64,000 bases of DNA from Elgaria multicarinata webbii. Lineage: Eukaryota; Chordata; Lepidosauria; Squamata; Anguidae. The notes under the pieces were generated by a model, which worked only from the letters and a program-made list of their open reading frames with translations, had not been told where the DNA came from and ran no database searches. A program made the position numbers and the translations under genes. Location: contig NC_086171.1 in NCBI RefSeq assembly GCF_023053635.1, positions 13,782,006-13,846,005 on the forward strand, in the 5' to 3' direction. Shown here in pieces: positions 1 through 11,935 of the stretch (within the stretch, counting starts at the first letter, position 1; every line of letters begins with the position of its first letter).

Positions 1-25
1 GGTAACCTGTCTCTGCCTACCTGGA

Positions 26-63
26 GTGGGGTGGGGATATGGTGGGGTGGGGTGGGGTAGGGT
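26..63. repeat. GGGGT-rich low-complexity tract
   Basis: Short runs of GGGGT on the + strand. A similar tract in the opposite sense (CCCCA units) lies at 1436-1460 and another GGGGT run at 8250-8265. They look like independent simple repeats and I see no gene here. Just downstream, 64-115 resembles the end of the hAT element found complete at 4836-5828 (shared CCTTGCCTAGGGTG and GCACCGGCC motifs), as an isolated fragment. Confidence 0.6.
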
Positions 64-115
64 GAAAGCAGCTCACCTTGCCTAGGGTGAAAAAAAGCCT
101 TGCACCGGCCTTGGT

Positions 116-654
116 CTTTGCACCCCCATATCCTTTGATGGAAAAGAAGTTATTCCTCAAAATGACCAAAGAGATGGTCGTACTTTTATAGCTCTGGCTA
201 ACGGACAGATGCTTGTTGGCTTGTGCAAAGTAATTCATCTGCTTGCTTCCTTAGGGCACGAGCCTATACAGAATACAGTCCATGCAATGTGAGTGTCGTG
301 TTCTCTTTGCCTCTGATGGAATTTTGCTAATGCCTTGAGAATCAAAGCAAATGAATCTCTCTTAGCCTGGGGAGACAAAAATTGCTGCACTGCAAAGCAA
401 GATCTGTTCTCATTCCAGTGGTTCTTGTGCCCATGCAATGCTTCAAGGCTAGGCCTGACAACAGATTACAGGGGAACATCCCTTAAATGCAGTACCTAAG
501 CACACCTAAGAAGTTACAGCCTGATTTGTTGTTGTTGTTGTTATTTTACCATCAAGCAATTTCCCCCAGAACATCATTTGACCTTCAGAGTTCACTTCTG
601 ACACCAGCTCTGAGTGCAATGCTGACATTACAGCCCCTCAGGACGTGATGTGGT
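116..654. other. no feature recognised
   Basis: Only short spurious reading frames and a small GTT microsatellite near 530. No splice-flanked coding exon, RNA gene or complete repeat could be recognised. Confidence 0.5.
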
Positions 655-905
655 GCCGGATGTGATAACAGCATCCCAGCGGAGGCCGGTGGCTCTGATT
701 TCAGTGGGGCTGTGAATCCATTCTGGGTTTCAGTCAGAACCAGCCAGAACTCTAAAGGAGCTATCCAAAATAGGTTCAGCAACCTGGATAGCTTCTTTAG
801 AGTTCTGGCTGGTTCTGATTGAAACCGAGAGTGGATTCACAGCCCCAATGAAATTGGAGTCACCAGCTTCTGCTGCAGCATCCTCATATGAAATGGGTGA
901 CCCAA
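655..905. mobile_element. palindromic MITE-like repeat
   Basis: The two halves are imperfect reverse complements: about 688-776 pairs with about 788-866, with weaker pairing further out. The arm motif (a GTGAATCCA block next to a GGAGTCACC block) recurs as another palindrome at 24130-24300 and 24771-24930, so this is an interspersed foldback family. No clear target-site duplication was found, so the ends are approximate. Confidence 0.6.
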
Positions 906-1551
906 CTTGATCTGTCTCCATGGCTATTTGGATGCACAGATGAATATCATGCAGCAGATTACCACTTTTTTTAAAAAAACTTTATTGTAAGTTGCCTTGT
1001 GAGGGCTTGCCATAACAGGTGGGATACAAATAATGTAAATAAGTAAAACAGAAAAATAATAAATAAAAAGAAACACCACAAGTGCCGCTTCAGGCCAAAT
1101 GGAATGTGATGTGGTGGTTTCATAAGAAGGATCTCCGGTATGTTGTTATTATTTTTTAAAGTGTTAATACGGGTTGGGGGGGATTCAAATTGGGGCCATT
1201 ACACTGTGGGGAGGGGCTTTAACACTTTTCCCTGTGTCGTTTTTTTCCAATTAAAATTGCCCTCTAAAAGCGTTATTTGCCCCATGTGGAAAAATATCAA
1301 GATTACATATGGGTAGTCCTTTTGCTCCCTAAGGCAAATAGCAGAGGAGGGGTGCTTGCAATTGGAAAAGCAGCCTGAGGGAAAGGATTATCTTGACCTT
1401 CCTGGAACCTTGATCCCAGTCTGAACCTCTCCCTACCGCACCCCACCCCACCCCACCCCAGTAGAAGATAACTGTGGCCCCAGGTAACATTTATAAACCC
1501 CATTGTGGGGGTCTATTCAGAGATCGTCTGAATGGTCCAACTGGAGAAGTT
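906..1551. other. no feature recognised
   Basis: AT-rich sequence with an AATAA-rich stretch near 1050-1070 that may be the tail of an old retroposon. Nothing further can be supported. Confidence 0.4.
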
Positions 1552-1712
1552 TCGCCCAAAGAGGTGAAATGTCCGTATGGTAAAAGCCAAATTAAGTCCT
1601 AATTAGTGTAAACCCATTGAAATGAATGGGACTTAAGTTGGTCATGGCTCATTTAAGTCCCATTCATTTCAATGGGTCTATTCTAGATAGGACTGTTGGA
1701 TTTTACCCCATA
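1552..1712. mobile_element. palindromic MITE, AATGGGACTTAA family
   Basis: A perfect 25-bp inverted repeat (1614-1638 pairing with about 1655-1679) built around AATGGGACTTAA. The same palindromic family occurs near 9545-9835, 45650-45765 and 57423-57535. In the latter two the full arms, reading GATCCAGATTTAGTCA outward, are visible. It is a short non-autonomous DNA element; its superfamily cannot be assigned from this copy. Confidence 0.6.
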
Positions 1713-2807
1713 TTCTTCCCTTGGTAAGTAGGATGGCTGTGTTGTACTTTACAGAGAACAGTCTTCTGCTTGAAGGCATTTTTAGGGCTGTCCAGACTAA
1801 ATAATCCAGTTCAAAGATAAGGATCCCTAAGAAGGGGGAGCTGGCATGGGCCTTGAAGCTGACCATCCCCTGTTAGCACCTGGACAGAAGAGTGAACTGG
1901 CACATCACCGGTCATGCAGGCACCATCTTCCCCACCCTTATGAGATGCACTGTATTTCTATTGGAATTCTTGTAATCATTTCTAATTTTGCACCAATGCA
2001 TATCAAAGAGTATATGCAAATAGTGTGCAAATCTGCCACCTTTTTGGCCAGCTGCAAATGGCTACCTGGCTGGTTCGTCCAGCACAGCTTCTTTCCATCC
2101 TGCAGAAAGGATGGCTCAAGACCCGCAGAACTGCACAGAGGCGCTCGCCTAAAAAGAACGCAAACGAGCTTGTAACCCAGCCACCCCCGCAATAGTCATA
2201 TTTGGCTTGTATTGTGAATTACATTTAAATGTGAAAAACCAGTTTGAATCCTCAAATTACAGCTGCTGCTTTTTCTGAAGGCATCTGGTTCAGCTGGTGT
2301 GCAAATTGCTAATCTTTTTTTTTCTTCCCCTCCCTGACAGGAAATTATAATTGCACTCTTGAAAGCTGAGAATATATTTGGCATGTTGCAAATAAAAGAG
2401 ATAAAGGGATTAAATAAATGAGGAAAAGTGAACTGAAAGAAAATGCTAATGAGGAATTATATTCAATATTCGAAACATCCCCCTCTTTAAGAGCTCCATA
2501 TGTGGCTATACACGGGTGTTAGAATGCAATTCTCAAACCATTTACCCTGGAGTAGCCTCTTTGAAATCAATAGCATTGTTCCAGAAGATTTTTCAAGGAG
2601 TGTATTTTTACACCCGGAAGTTGAACACATTACATGTGAGCCTAAAGCTGAACAGCCTCAATCAGTGAAATAAAGCACTCATATAAAATCTGTTGCGTAT
2701 ATGTGTGCAATAAATTGATGTGTAACTAACTGAATCTGCTAGTCAATACAGATCAATAAACTGTGTGTGTGAGCGAGAGAGAATGAATGAATGGGGGAAA
2801 TTTCTGA
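1713..2807. other. no feature recognised
   Basis: Contains overlapping short open frames on both strands (near 1846-2190) that lack homology I can recognise, codon structure or flanking splice signals. The rest is AT-rich. I see no gene or complete repeat. Confidence 0.4.
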
Positions 2808-2886
2808 ATTCATTTCATTTCACTTCATTTATTATAGTTCTATACCGCCCCATAGCAGAAACTCTGTGGGCGGTTCACAAAACATG
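2808..2886 (-). mobile_element. L2-type LINE 3' end, minus strand
   Basis: Reads as the reverse complement of the 3' terminus seen at 5590-5648: an ATTTATT-rich tail followed by the TTCTATACCGCCC core and GGGCGGTTCACAAAA. It is a short, 5'-truncated fossil of the L2/CR1-group LINE common in this window. Confidence 0.7.
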
Positions 2887-2947
2887 CAGAGGCTTTGATC
2901 CTGCCTGCTTGGACCCCCAGAAGGTTACTCATGAGGAAGTGCAGAGA

Positions 2948-3845
2948 CAGGGCTGGACAAAGCTGGTAATAGGGCCGGACCAGATGGGAAATGTAGGCCC
3001 CATTTCAAATTGCTCATTATGTATTTTTTAAATCAGTTCTAAATACATATACAATACAATACAATATTGTATTGTATTGTCTAAATACATATGAACTTAA
3101 ACAATTTATAAAAAAGGTAACGGCAAGCACTTTTATTCAGGATGTACATAAGACCACTTCTTCACATTCAGAAATGCTTTACATGCTTTTCTTTGGGCAA
3201 ATTCATCATCAACAACAAAAAAATCAAGGAACTTTGCCTTGTCAATGTTAATGTTCAAAACTGCTAATCCATTCAAACATTCTTGCACCATTGCAGACCG
3301 AAAGTATGACTTGATTCATTTTAGGACAGTGAAACTCCTCTCATTGGAGGCCACTGTTGCTGGCAATGACAGAAAAATGCACAACGCAATGAGGACATTT
3401 GGGAAAATATTGCCCACTCTCAAGTTCAATATTTGACCATAAATTTCCTTCGGTGAAACAGCGTCGAGTTTGAAATTCACATCATTTTTTTTTTTAAGAA
3501 GAAGCACTTCACTCTGAATGTCAGTTGAAATATGACTTGGGTATCGCAGATTAAACTGATTAGCTTTTTGTGACAACTCATTCTCATCTAACTGCTTAAA
3601 GTGCCACCAAAAAAAAAATAAAAAATTAAAAAAATCAAAAAGTCCACAAAACGTCCCCGATTGCAGAAAAGCAACATGAAAGGCCATCGATAACAAAGTC
3701 AATTATGTGGAAGGGAAGAGCTACTTTGTAACAAATCCTTACCAAAGGGTCCCCCTTTGCCTCTATCAGGGGGACTCGGAGTAGGCCCCCTCAAAATTGT
3801 TGGCCCATGCCAACTGGCCCCACTGCCCCCCTCTGCCCAGCCCTG
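2948..3845 (-). mobile_element. hAT DNA transposon with transposase C-terminal remnant
   Basis: Terminal inverted repeats start CAGGGCTGG at both ends and are flanked by TGCAGAGA (2940-2947) and TGCAGAGC (3846-3853), a near-perfect 8-bp target-site duplication as made by hAT transposases. On the minus strand about 3150-3700 encodes the hAT C-terminal dimerisation region: the motif LPATVASNERSFTVLK is the conserved signature of ZMYM/SCAND3-like hAT transposases, followed by sequence resembling its usual continuation. Only the C-terminal part remains, with internal simple A-runs, so the element is a deleted, inactive copy. The TIRs and TSD are seen directly; the family assignment rests on the motif. 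Confidence 0.8.
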
Positions 3846-4835
3846 TGCAGAGCTCAGGATTGGAAAAGATTCCTGAACCTTAGTATATGGGAAGGAAACA
3901 AATAGATTTCCAACTCAAAGGCTGCTTCACACATGGGTTATGATTTCTCCGCACAGTTCTTGACCACCTGAAGATCCCGGGATAGCCAAATGAAATGTAA
4001 CATCCAAACTAGATCGTCATGGATACTTTTCTGCTACAGTTTGCAAGACTGATGTGACTCCCCCAAAATGACAAAACAATACGGTCATGGAAATCACAGC
4101 TGGAACTCTGATCCGTACGGTACCTGTACTGCAATATGCTCAGAAGGGATCACATGGACGGGGAAAAACAATTGAATTGACTCTTAATTTAATGAATGGT
4201 CTCTTTCATTTTCTTGAATAGTGTTCTGTAGCCTGGTACCATGAGCATAGCTAAAGGTGCATGATGCAGCAACCTTGTTGAAGTTAATCAGGGCCAGATC
4301 TACACCTTGTGTCAAATCATTACGAATGTGGAATAATAATAATAATAAAAAAACAGGCCCGGCCCAAGGCAGGTTGCCTCCTGAAGCTCCAGGGAAGCAC
4401 TACGGCCCCACAGCCTCCTCCCCTCTGTCTCCTCCCAAGATTCCCCCTCCCCATGGCCTCCTCTGCCCTCTCCCATGCGCACCCAAGAAGCAGCAGCCAC
4501 TTGGTTGCTGAACCTTGCCTCCTGACTCTGCCTGCTGCCAGACAACTTACTTTCCCAGGCATGGACTTGCATGCCTGCATCGCCAGCGCACAACCTCTGT
4601 AAGGTCTTTCTGCCTTCAGGATCCACATGGCACCCGTGTGCCTGTCCAGCAAGGCTCCCGAAGGCAGAAAGACCTTACAGAGGCAGCGTGCTGGTGATGT
4701 GCGTGCCCCCGCTAAGGAAAGTAAGCTGGCTGGCCGGCAGGGATGGGAGCAGGAGGAGCTGCACCCAGTAAGGCCGGTCCTGGCACAGGCAGACTGAAGA
4801 ACAGCATTGGCAAGGGCTGTTAACCCTTGCCTTGC
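3846..4835. other. mostly unassigned; GC-rich hairpin at 4573-4690
   Basis: 3846-4330 is AT-rich with an AAT microsatellite near 4336. From about 4350 the sequence becomes GC-rich, and 4590-4620 pairs with 4652-4685 to form a hairpin containing GTAAGGTCTTTCTGCCTTC. The edges, CAGGCCCGGCCCA near 4354 and GGCCGGTCCTG near 4779, suggest another worn hAT-like element, but I could not find a target-site duplication. Confidence 0.4.
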
Positions 4836-5828
4836 CAGGGCTGGCACTACCATTAGGCCATCTAGGCAGCCGCCTAGGGAACAGATCTCAGAGGGGCACA
4901 GTATGCCCTTATCTGGGCAGAGATAGCCTAGCTACCATTATCCCTGCTCTGATAAACTCTCATTTGGATTACTGCAATGCGTTATATGTGGGGCTGCGTT
5001 TGAAAATGGTCCAGAAACTTCAGCTGGTACAAAACAGGGCACCCGCCTATTAACAGGAACTGGCCGGCGAGACCATATCACGCCAGTCCTTCTACAACTT
5101 CATTGGCTGCCAGTCCAGGTCTGGGCCCAATTCAAAGTGCTGGTACTAACATTCAAAGCCCTAAACGGCTTGGGGCCAGGTTATTTGAAGGAACGCCTCC
5201 TCCCATATATACCTGCCTGGACCTTAAGATCATCCACAGGGGTCCTTCTCCGTGAGCCCCTGCCAAAGGAAGTGAGGCAGGTGGCTACTAGGAGGAGGGC
5301 TTTCTCTGCTGTGGCACCCCGGTTGTGGAATGAGCTCCCCAGAGAGGTTCGCTTGGCGCCTACAGTGTACTCCTTTCATCGCCAGCTGAAGACGTTTTTA
5401 TTTTCTCAGCATTTTAACACTTAATTTAACTTAAATTTAAACTTTGTTTTTTTAATTCTATATTTTAACCTATATCAATTTTTGCCGTGTGGTTTTAATC
5501 CTGGTTGTGCTTTTTATATTGTATTTTGTATTCATGTTTTTAAATTGTTGGTTGTTTTTATGCTTTTCATGGTTTTAATTTTTGTGAACTGCCCAGAGAG
5601 CTTCGGCTATTGGGCGGTATAAAAATATAATAAATAAATAAATAAATACTGACCTTTAATGGTCACAGTTTTATTAAAATTAGCTGTTTTAAGAAAAAAT
5701 GTAATAAAAGGAAAATATAATAGTTCAGAAACTCTTCTTGAACAGCTGAATCGAAGCTGGCAATTTTGGGGTGGTGGTACAAGTACCTCGCCTTGCCTAG
5801 GGTGCAAAATAGTCTGGCACCGGCCCTG
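4836..5828. mobile_element. hAT element with perfect 8-bp TSD, interrupted by an L2 LINE
   Basis: Begins CAGGGCTGGCAC and ends with its approximate complement ACCGGCCCTG. It is flanked on both sides by TGCCTTGC (4828-4835 and 5829-5836), an exact 8-bp target-site duplication. The remaining non-LINE sequence (4836-4904 and 5649-5828) has no coding capacity, so this is a non-autonomous copy. The L2 fragment inside shows that the hAT insertion is the older event. Confidence 0.8.
4905..5648 (+). mobile_element. L2-type LINE, 3' part
   Basis: Encodes the C-terminal end of an L2/CR1-group reverse transcriptase polyprotein in two pieces: the LDYCNALYVGL and LQLVQNRA region (about 4905-5053) and, after a break in frame, FKALNGLGPGYLKERLLPY through RAFSAVAPRLWNELPREVR (5137-5424). 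The 3' UTR then ends with GGGCGGTATAAAAAT and (AATA)n. It is a 5'-truncated, non-functional copy inserted into the hAT element at 4836-5828. Confidence 0.85.
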
Positions 5829-6083
5829 TGCCTTGCTGTGCCACGGCTGCCTTGCCCAGGATGACTAGGTGAGCCCTCCTGGTGTGGGCGCAGGTGGCAT
5901 GGATTTGCTGCTTTTTCCACTCCTACCTCGCGCGGCAGCTTCCTCCCACTTCACATAAGGCTGGCTTTGAATAAAAAGCAGGATATAATACAATGCAGGC
6001 GGTATATGGAATATGGATTGTGCCTCAAGAGCTTTCAGTGGACTTCAGTACTGCTATAAAGCCGTAGTGTAGGTCTAACCTTG

Positions 6084-6597
6084 GGCCTTAGCTAGACCTA
6101 CCTGTTATTGCGCGATGCAGGGGCAAAGATCTCGCAATGTTTTTATTGCAAGACTCCCCTTCTGTTTACACGTCGCTCGTGACAATCTCATAGGGAGAGG
6201 TGTTGCTCCCGCCATTTTGGGTTTTTGTCTTAAAGAAGATGCGCACGAGTGCCCATGCGCAAAAGGTAAGGTTTGTGTGTTTTTTAAAAAAAATAATTTT
6301 CCCCACTCCCCCCATCCCACCCCCACTGGGCGCAGTGCTCCTGAGGAGCTCTGCGCCCTATGTGTGGCTCCTGGCTCCTTGTGAGTAATCGGGACAAACT
6401 GTGACACCTGGCCACACATTCCACAGTTTTGGGCTCAGCCCAGGGCCATGGAAAAACCGGGCCTAAAGGGTAGGGAGAGATCCCAGGGCAAGGGAGGGAT
6501 CATCCCTCCATGATCCCGGGATTCCCTGCATGTCATGTGGATGTGCAGGGACGATCCCGGGGATTGCCCTGGGATTTCACCCTGTCTAGCTAAGGCC
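6084..6597. mobile_element. PIF/Harbinger-like MITE, GGCCTTAGCTAGAC termini
   Basis: Perfect 14-bp terminal inverted repeats (GGCCTTAGCTAGAC at the left, GTCTAGCTAAGGCC at the right) are flanked by TTG on both sides, a 3-bp TSD. A 3-bp TSD fits the PIF/Harbinger superfamily. The interior is palindromic in places (pairing around 6125-6165 and 6470-6560) and non-coding. Relatives with similar termini lie at 11006-11631, 43024-43476 and 44950-45600. Confidence 0.75.
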
Positions 6598-6600
6598 TTG

Positions 6601-9544
6601 GTCTGGCCCTGGTCAGTGCCTGGGTGGCAGACTGCTACTTGTAAACTCCATGTACACTACCTGGAGTTCATAAGGTGAGATATATATGCAGTAAATCAAT
6701 GTAAATCCCCCTTTGAACATGTCTACAAACTAGAAATTACAAGCTGATTTGAACCTTACTAGGCTGAGAAGTGACACTCCTTGAAAAATGCTGAACAATC
6801 AAAAGTTAGGCTATTTAGATTACTTCCCTTTGACAGTTGCTACAGTACTTTATTTATTTTGCACTTATCATTTTTCATCTTCCTCCAAGGAATTTAGGGT
6901 GGCATGTACATGGGGATATCCCATATATATATTACTGCTCGTGCCAAGTCTAGTGTTTTTCAGAACAGAGTGCGACGTCCGTGACAAAATCAGCTTTGGG
7001 CTGAAACCAAACACACATAACAGAAATAAACAATTTTGAAGAAAATCTTACTTTGGAAGTATTCTGTGGATAATATGCTTTGATCTAATCCTGGGGAGAT
7101 TTAATGGGACGATGCATGCAGAAAGTAGGGATAGTCAGCTTTGCTTTCTCCCACATTTGAAATTTTGAAAGTCTCAAGTTCTTTGTATCCCATTTATGAA
7201 GGAATTTGCCAATTTTGGCAAGTCCTTAACAACAACGAAATCCAAACAAAATTCTCACTCATTTTAAATAGAAAGATCATAAGCGAGCCGTAATGTTCTG
7301 TCTAAGCAGTCTGGAATGGTAGCATAGAGCTATGGGATTGGTCCTGTCTAACAAAAATGTGAAAGTACCCTCTGAATGAATTTGTACAAAACCCTAATGA
7401 AGACAAATAGTCTATTTAAATGTAGCTGGAAAGTCCCCATTCAGATAGCAGCTGGCATGATTGTCCTCAGTCGAAAGATGGAAACCAATGACAAATAACT
7501 GAATTCATGAAAAACCGAGATGACAATGGAGTAAATGCTCATTAGCACTTCTTTTCTTCTTCAGCAGCTATTATAATCACATTGTTTAGCATTCGTGTTA
7601 GCTGTTTGGCATCGGCAAATGCCAAGAAGTCAACATTAGAATTCAGTGTAGACGGGAAGGCAGCACATCTTGTGGGGAACCTGTAGATCGAAGGTTTTCA
7701 ACAATGAAGGATCTTGGAGGGAACAAAAAGAAGTGGTGCTTATTGTCCAGTTTAAAGACATGGACTTTTGTATTGGGATAAAAAAGAAGGCTGGTTCAAC
7801 TAAGGATACATTTTGCAGCTGAATTGGATAGAACAAGGGTGCGATCAGTCAATTAGAGGAAACACATCACCAAAAAAGAGAACAGAAGAAAGGACAGATT
7901 TGCATAAAAGTTGCATCTAATAAAATTTGCATTTATTAGGTGCAAAATTAGAAATAATTTTGAGAATTTAAGTACATCTCTTCATAGTGGGGAAGCCTGT
8001 GATGATGAGAGCTGTATGCCTGCTGTTGATGGGCAACTCCAAGTCCTCTGCTCTTCCTTCTTATGGGTCTTTATCTTTAAACTGGACTTGGGCTTATCAG
8101 TACTTTAGATAGACAGCCCTCTGAGAACCCTTCAAATAGATTTGAATTAGGACCTCAGTGAAGACCTCTGTGAAGCAGAATACATGGTCACCATAAAACC
8201 TGCACTCAGTATGCATAGAGTGAAGGCTCCATCCATGCATGGCTGAATGGGGTGGGGTGGGGTAGGAAGGAAGGTGGACAGAGTAGGTCAGGTCATCTGA
8301 CTGCCTTTGTTGTCCTTGGTCTCTCTTCATCCCTCCCATCTTCTGCTACACAGCAACAAACACCAAGCCTCCACAGATAGGCCACTGTCCCTGAGGTGCA
8401 GGGGAGGGAACAGAGGTGGAAATAAGCCAGTTCAGCCTATTTTCTCCTCTTCATCTCCATCCTGTTAACTGTGAGGCAGGTTCCCAGTGCCTATGCTGCT
8501 TACTTGTATTCCTGCAGGTGGAAGGGAGAGACCTGGAATCCTGTGCTGTGGGGCTTGGTACATAGGTGCACATTTGGCACAGCCACCCCTTCTCCCCTGA
8601 GCAGAGCTGGCATCAAAGGTAGGCGTGGTTGGGCACCTGCCTAAGGCCTACAACTTGGCAAGGGCCTAATGACAGGAGCCCCCTGGACGTGCTCCTCCTT
8701 TTCACCATTGCAGCCTGCTCACTCTGGCCCGGACAGTGGTGGTGAGGAGGAGGAACGGTAGATGCCTGTTGGCTCACTGTTACGCAAGCAAGTGATAGCA
8801 GTGGCGGAGCAATAGCAGCCGGTGTCTATAGCTGTGAGGAGGTTGACTTCGTGAGAGGGAGGCCCCCTAGAGGATGTCTTGCCCAAAGGCACTGAACAAC
8901 CTGCAGCCGCCACTGATGGAAAGCAAGATTGTACACGATTTCTATTCATACAAACCATAAACATAGTATAATAAAGCTGAACAGCCAGATCTTATCTAGC
9001 CATGGGAGATGCAGCGTCTGAGCTCTTGCACATGTTTCAGCCTCCTACCAGGAGGAAAGCTCCATCTATTTGACATTTAAGAAGGGAAGCCATTTGCTGT
9101 GTTGGTGCCTGGGTATATGGGTTGATCAAAGTCTAAAGGTTGTCCTCAGCTACCATGCTACCTGGTAGCTAGAAGGAAAAAAGATGAGTAATAATTGCCT
9201 ACATTAGAAAATGGAACAGAGGGTTGTGGCTGGAAGATCTTTACTAGGTTTACAGTAACTAAAAGTGTTCTGGGTACAAGAGGGTGGAGAAAGTTTAAAC
9301 TTTCATCTTTCTCCCTACTTGGGTTGGGCGGCCTGAAACTGCTGAGCCAGCCTAAATTAGCTGGATGCAAATTTGACTCATCCTTGATCGTTTTCACTTC
9401 TGCTCTTCTTGCTTTGCTCAAAGGCATTTATGTTCAAGTTGCTTGCTTCCTGGGGGTGGGCAGGGAGGGGACGAGGGAAGGATAAAGCTTTCTGTGGTCC
9501 TTCTTCAGAAGCTGGAGCAATGAAAACCATGAGTTGGTTCCAGT
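6601..9544. other. long stretch without a recognised gene
   Basis: I see only short spurious frames. 8590-8960 has a sequence reminiscent of worn hAT elements (GAGCTGGCATCAAAGG at its left side), too decayed to bound. A GGGGT run lies near 8250. No splice-flanked conserved exon, RNA gene or intact repeat is visible in the remainder. Confidence 0.4.
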
Positions 9545-9587
9545 TTCAGGCATACTTAGGGTATGCCCACTGAAATCAATGGGACTT

Positions 9588-9783
9588 AACATAGGAAGCT
9601 GCCTTATACTGAGTCAGACCTTTAGTCCATCTGGCCCAGTATTGTTGACACTGACTGGCAGCAACTCTCCAGGGTTTCAGGCAGGATTCCTTCCCAGTTC
9701 TACCTGGAGATGCCAGGGATTGAATCAGGGACTCTTTGCCTGCAAAGCATGTGCTCAACTACTGAGCTACGCCCCCTCCCCTA
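9588..9783 (-). mobile_element. tRNA-derived SINE, minus strand
   Basis: On the minus strand it opens with a tRNA-like head (GTAGCTCAGTAGTTGAGCAC as the A-box region, GATTCAATCCC as the B box), then a body ending GACTCAGTATAAGGCAGCTT. The same SINE is found on the plus strand at 49368-49563 and 58390-58588. It interrupts an AATGGGACTTAA-type palindromic MITE: one arm ends just before it and the other resumes near 9784. Confidence 0.8.
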
Positions 9784-10102
9784 ATGATTTCAGTGGGTCT
9801 ACTTCAAGTATGACTAAATCCGGATTCATCTCCATATGCCCAAGGCCTTCTACAAACAAATGTGCTTCTGAAGGTGGTGTTCTTGAAAGAAAGGCCTCTC
9901 CCCAACGAACAGAGCGTTATAGTAGTCCAAATGGGATGTAATGTTTATGTTCAAATCAATATTTTTTGCACAGTAATTTTTCAGTTTTGTTTTTTTAAAA
10001 ATTAAAACTATTGGGGTCTTTCCAGACTAGGCTTGTATTGTATAATCACTTTGCCTCAAACATTAGCTTTTTTGAGGGTGGTTGTGTGTGTGTCCAGACA
10101 TC

Positions 10103-10293
10103 GGGCCTGTTCAGATGACACACTAAGCCATGGTTAGGGCGCTAACCCTTTTGCAGCGAATGGCTAGTGACCATGTTTAAACCATGGTTATGTAGCCACC
10201 ATGGTTTGGAATTGTTCACATGACATGTTAAGCTGTAATGTTTAGCTCAAAATGCTTAACCACTATTGCTTAGTGTGTTGTCTGAACTGGGTC
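10103..10293. mobile_element. MITE, CTGTTCAGA termini
   Basis: The ends are GGGCCTGTTCAGATGACAC and, inverted, GTGTTGTCTGAACTGGGTC. ATC flanks both sides, a possible 3-bp TSD. The interior contains complementary halves (CTAAGCCATGGTTA against TAACCACTATTGCTTAG). Relatives are nested at 62191-62531. Confidence 0.6.
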
Positions 10294-10544
10294 ATCATCT
10301 TCCATTTGTAACCCTTCCATACTTTCTCACTGTTTCTTTCATCTTTTCTCTAACCACAAAATAATAATAATAAGAAGGGCTCCACACACTCTCTTGACTG
10401 GTTGTGGTAGCAGCTGTCCATCTAGAACACATGTGTCAAATCTTTTTCAGCTCAAGGGCTGAATCCAATCCCAGAGAAGCTCTCGGGGCCCACATTCCCA
10501 GTGGTGTGTGAGGCTGGAGCCAATAGGGTTTTTTTTTTACTGTC

Positions 10545-10645
10545 TTTTTTGCTAAGTGTAAGCCGCTCTGAGAGCCTTTTTTGGCTGAGGAGCGGGGTAT
10601 AAATATGATAAATAAATAAATAAATAAATAATAAAAAATAGGGGC
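10545..10645 (+). mobile_element. L2-type LINE 3' tail
   Basis: AAGCCGCTCTGAGAGCC followed by GCGGGGTATAAATATGATAAATAAATAAA is an L2-group 3' terminus with an AATA tail. Only the last ~100 bp is recognisable. Confidence 0.65.
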
Positions 10646-10795
10646 AGGACCCAAATGCCCCAAATGCTGGCCTATTTTAGCTTAAAGCTCTTACTGCCCA
10701 TAATTAAGCACTAGGAGAGGCATTTAAACCTTCTGAAATGGGGAGGGGGGGCAGTACAAAAATCAGGAAACCACCAAATGATTGACAGCCAGTGG

Positions 10796-11935
10796 TATAT
10801 AAAAGGCAGGAGCCACAGTACTGCTTTATAGTGGTATTGAAAGTGCACTGACAACTGTTGGGGCCCACGGACATATACCATATACCGCTTTCAGAGTGCT
10901 ATGTCCTGCTTGGTGTAGATTAGGCCGAAGTCTCTCCCTCTCTCTTTATGAAATCTTAGCCTTAGCCTTATGTGGGGAGGGGGAGGGATCATAACACAGT
11001 CACAGGGCCTTGCTAGACCTGCCGGCTTATGCCGGTAGGGAGGCGGGGCTGAGGCGCGCTACCGTTAGCGCACCTCCCCCAGGCTTACAGACGGCGGAGA
11101 CGCAGGGAGGACGGAAGCCCTGCGTCGGCTGCCATTTTTTTTATATTTTAAAGGGTCCGGGTGCGGCCCGAAGACAGCTGACAAGGTAAGGGTTTTTTTA
11201 TTATTATTTTTACGGGGGGGGGCGCGCGAAGGCTGGGAGGGTGGGTGGCAGGGTGTGTGGCACAGGGGGAGGGTGGGTGCGATCGCACCCGCCCTCCCCC
11301 CGTGCCACCCACCCTGCCACCCACCCTCCCAGCCTTCGCCCCCCCCGGCCGATGGGCACAGCGCTCCTATGAGCGCTGTGCCAGGTCCATGGCTTTTCGC
11401 GGCTCCTCGCGAGTAAGTGAGGAGCCGGGAAAAGCTGCAGAAGTCCCTAGATGTTCCCCAGCTCCGGCCTCAGGCCGGAGCTGGGGAAAACGCGCACCAT
11501 AAGCGAATTCGCTTATGGCGCGTTGGAGGAGGCCTCAGCGCGGCCTGTCTCCGGATTCCCCTGTGCGTCATCTGGACGCACAGCAGGGAAGCCAGGACCA
11601 AAGGCGCGCTAAGGCCTCGTCTAGGAAGGCCCACAGTCGTTGCATGCAGATTCCGTCTCCAGCACCTCCACTTGAAAATGGATCTCAGGGTCAAAATGGA
11701 CATAAATTGCATTTTTTATGGTTTAAATATTTGACGGTGGGTTATTGTGTTGTGTGGCAGGAGTTTTTTAACCAATGGTTGGGTTATTTGGCTAAAATAA
11801 CCCATGCGAAAAACCAATGCCATGCAGAGTTGGCTATTTGAACCACTATTGGTTATCATATTGCGTGGCGGGCACCGTTGCTTATTTTGTCGGCCACTGT
11901 TGGTTATTTCATCAGCCACTGAGTCGTAAGGCAAG
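10796..11935. repeat. interspersed repeat block, paralogue of 33147-33655
   Basis: 10796-11005 and 11637-11935 match 33147-33354 and 33355-33655 almost base for base. The first part is the terminal half of the MITE family ending CTGCTTGGTGTAGATTAGGC. The last part contains several GGTTATT/AACC complementary motifs. The block here is interrupted by a 626-bp MITE that is absent from the paralogue. The outer limits are set by loss of similarity between the two copies. Confidence 0.75.
11006..11631. mobile_element. GC-rich MITE, GGCCTTGCTAGAC termini
   Basis: The left end GGCCTTGCTAGAC pairs imperfectly with the right end GTCTAGGAAGGCC. CACAG flanks both sides (11001-11005, 11632-11636), and the paralogous block at 33350 carries a single CACAG with no insert, so the ends are defined by an empty site. 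Inside, 11233-11335 is a near-perfect hairpin centred on GGTGCGATCGCACC. The termini resemble the 6084-6597 family, but the apparent TSD is 5 bp rather than 3. Confidence 0.75.
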
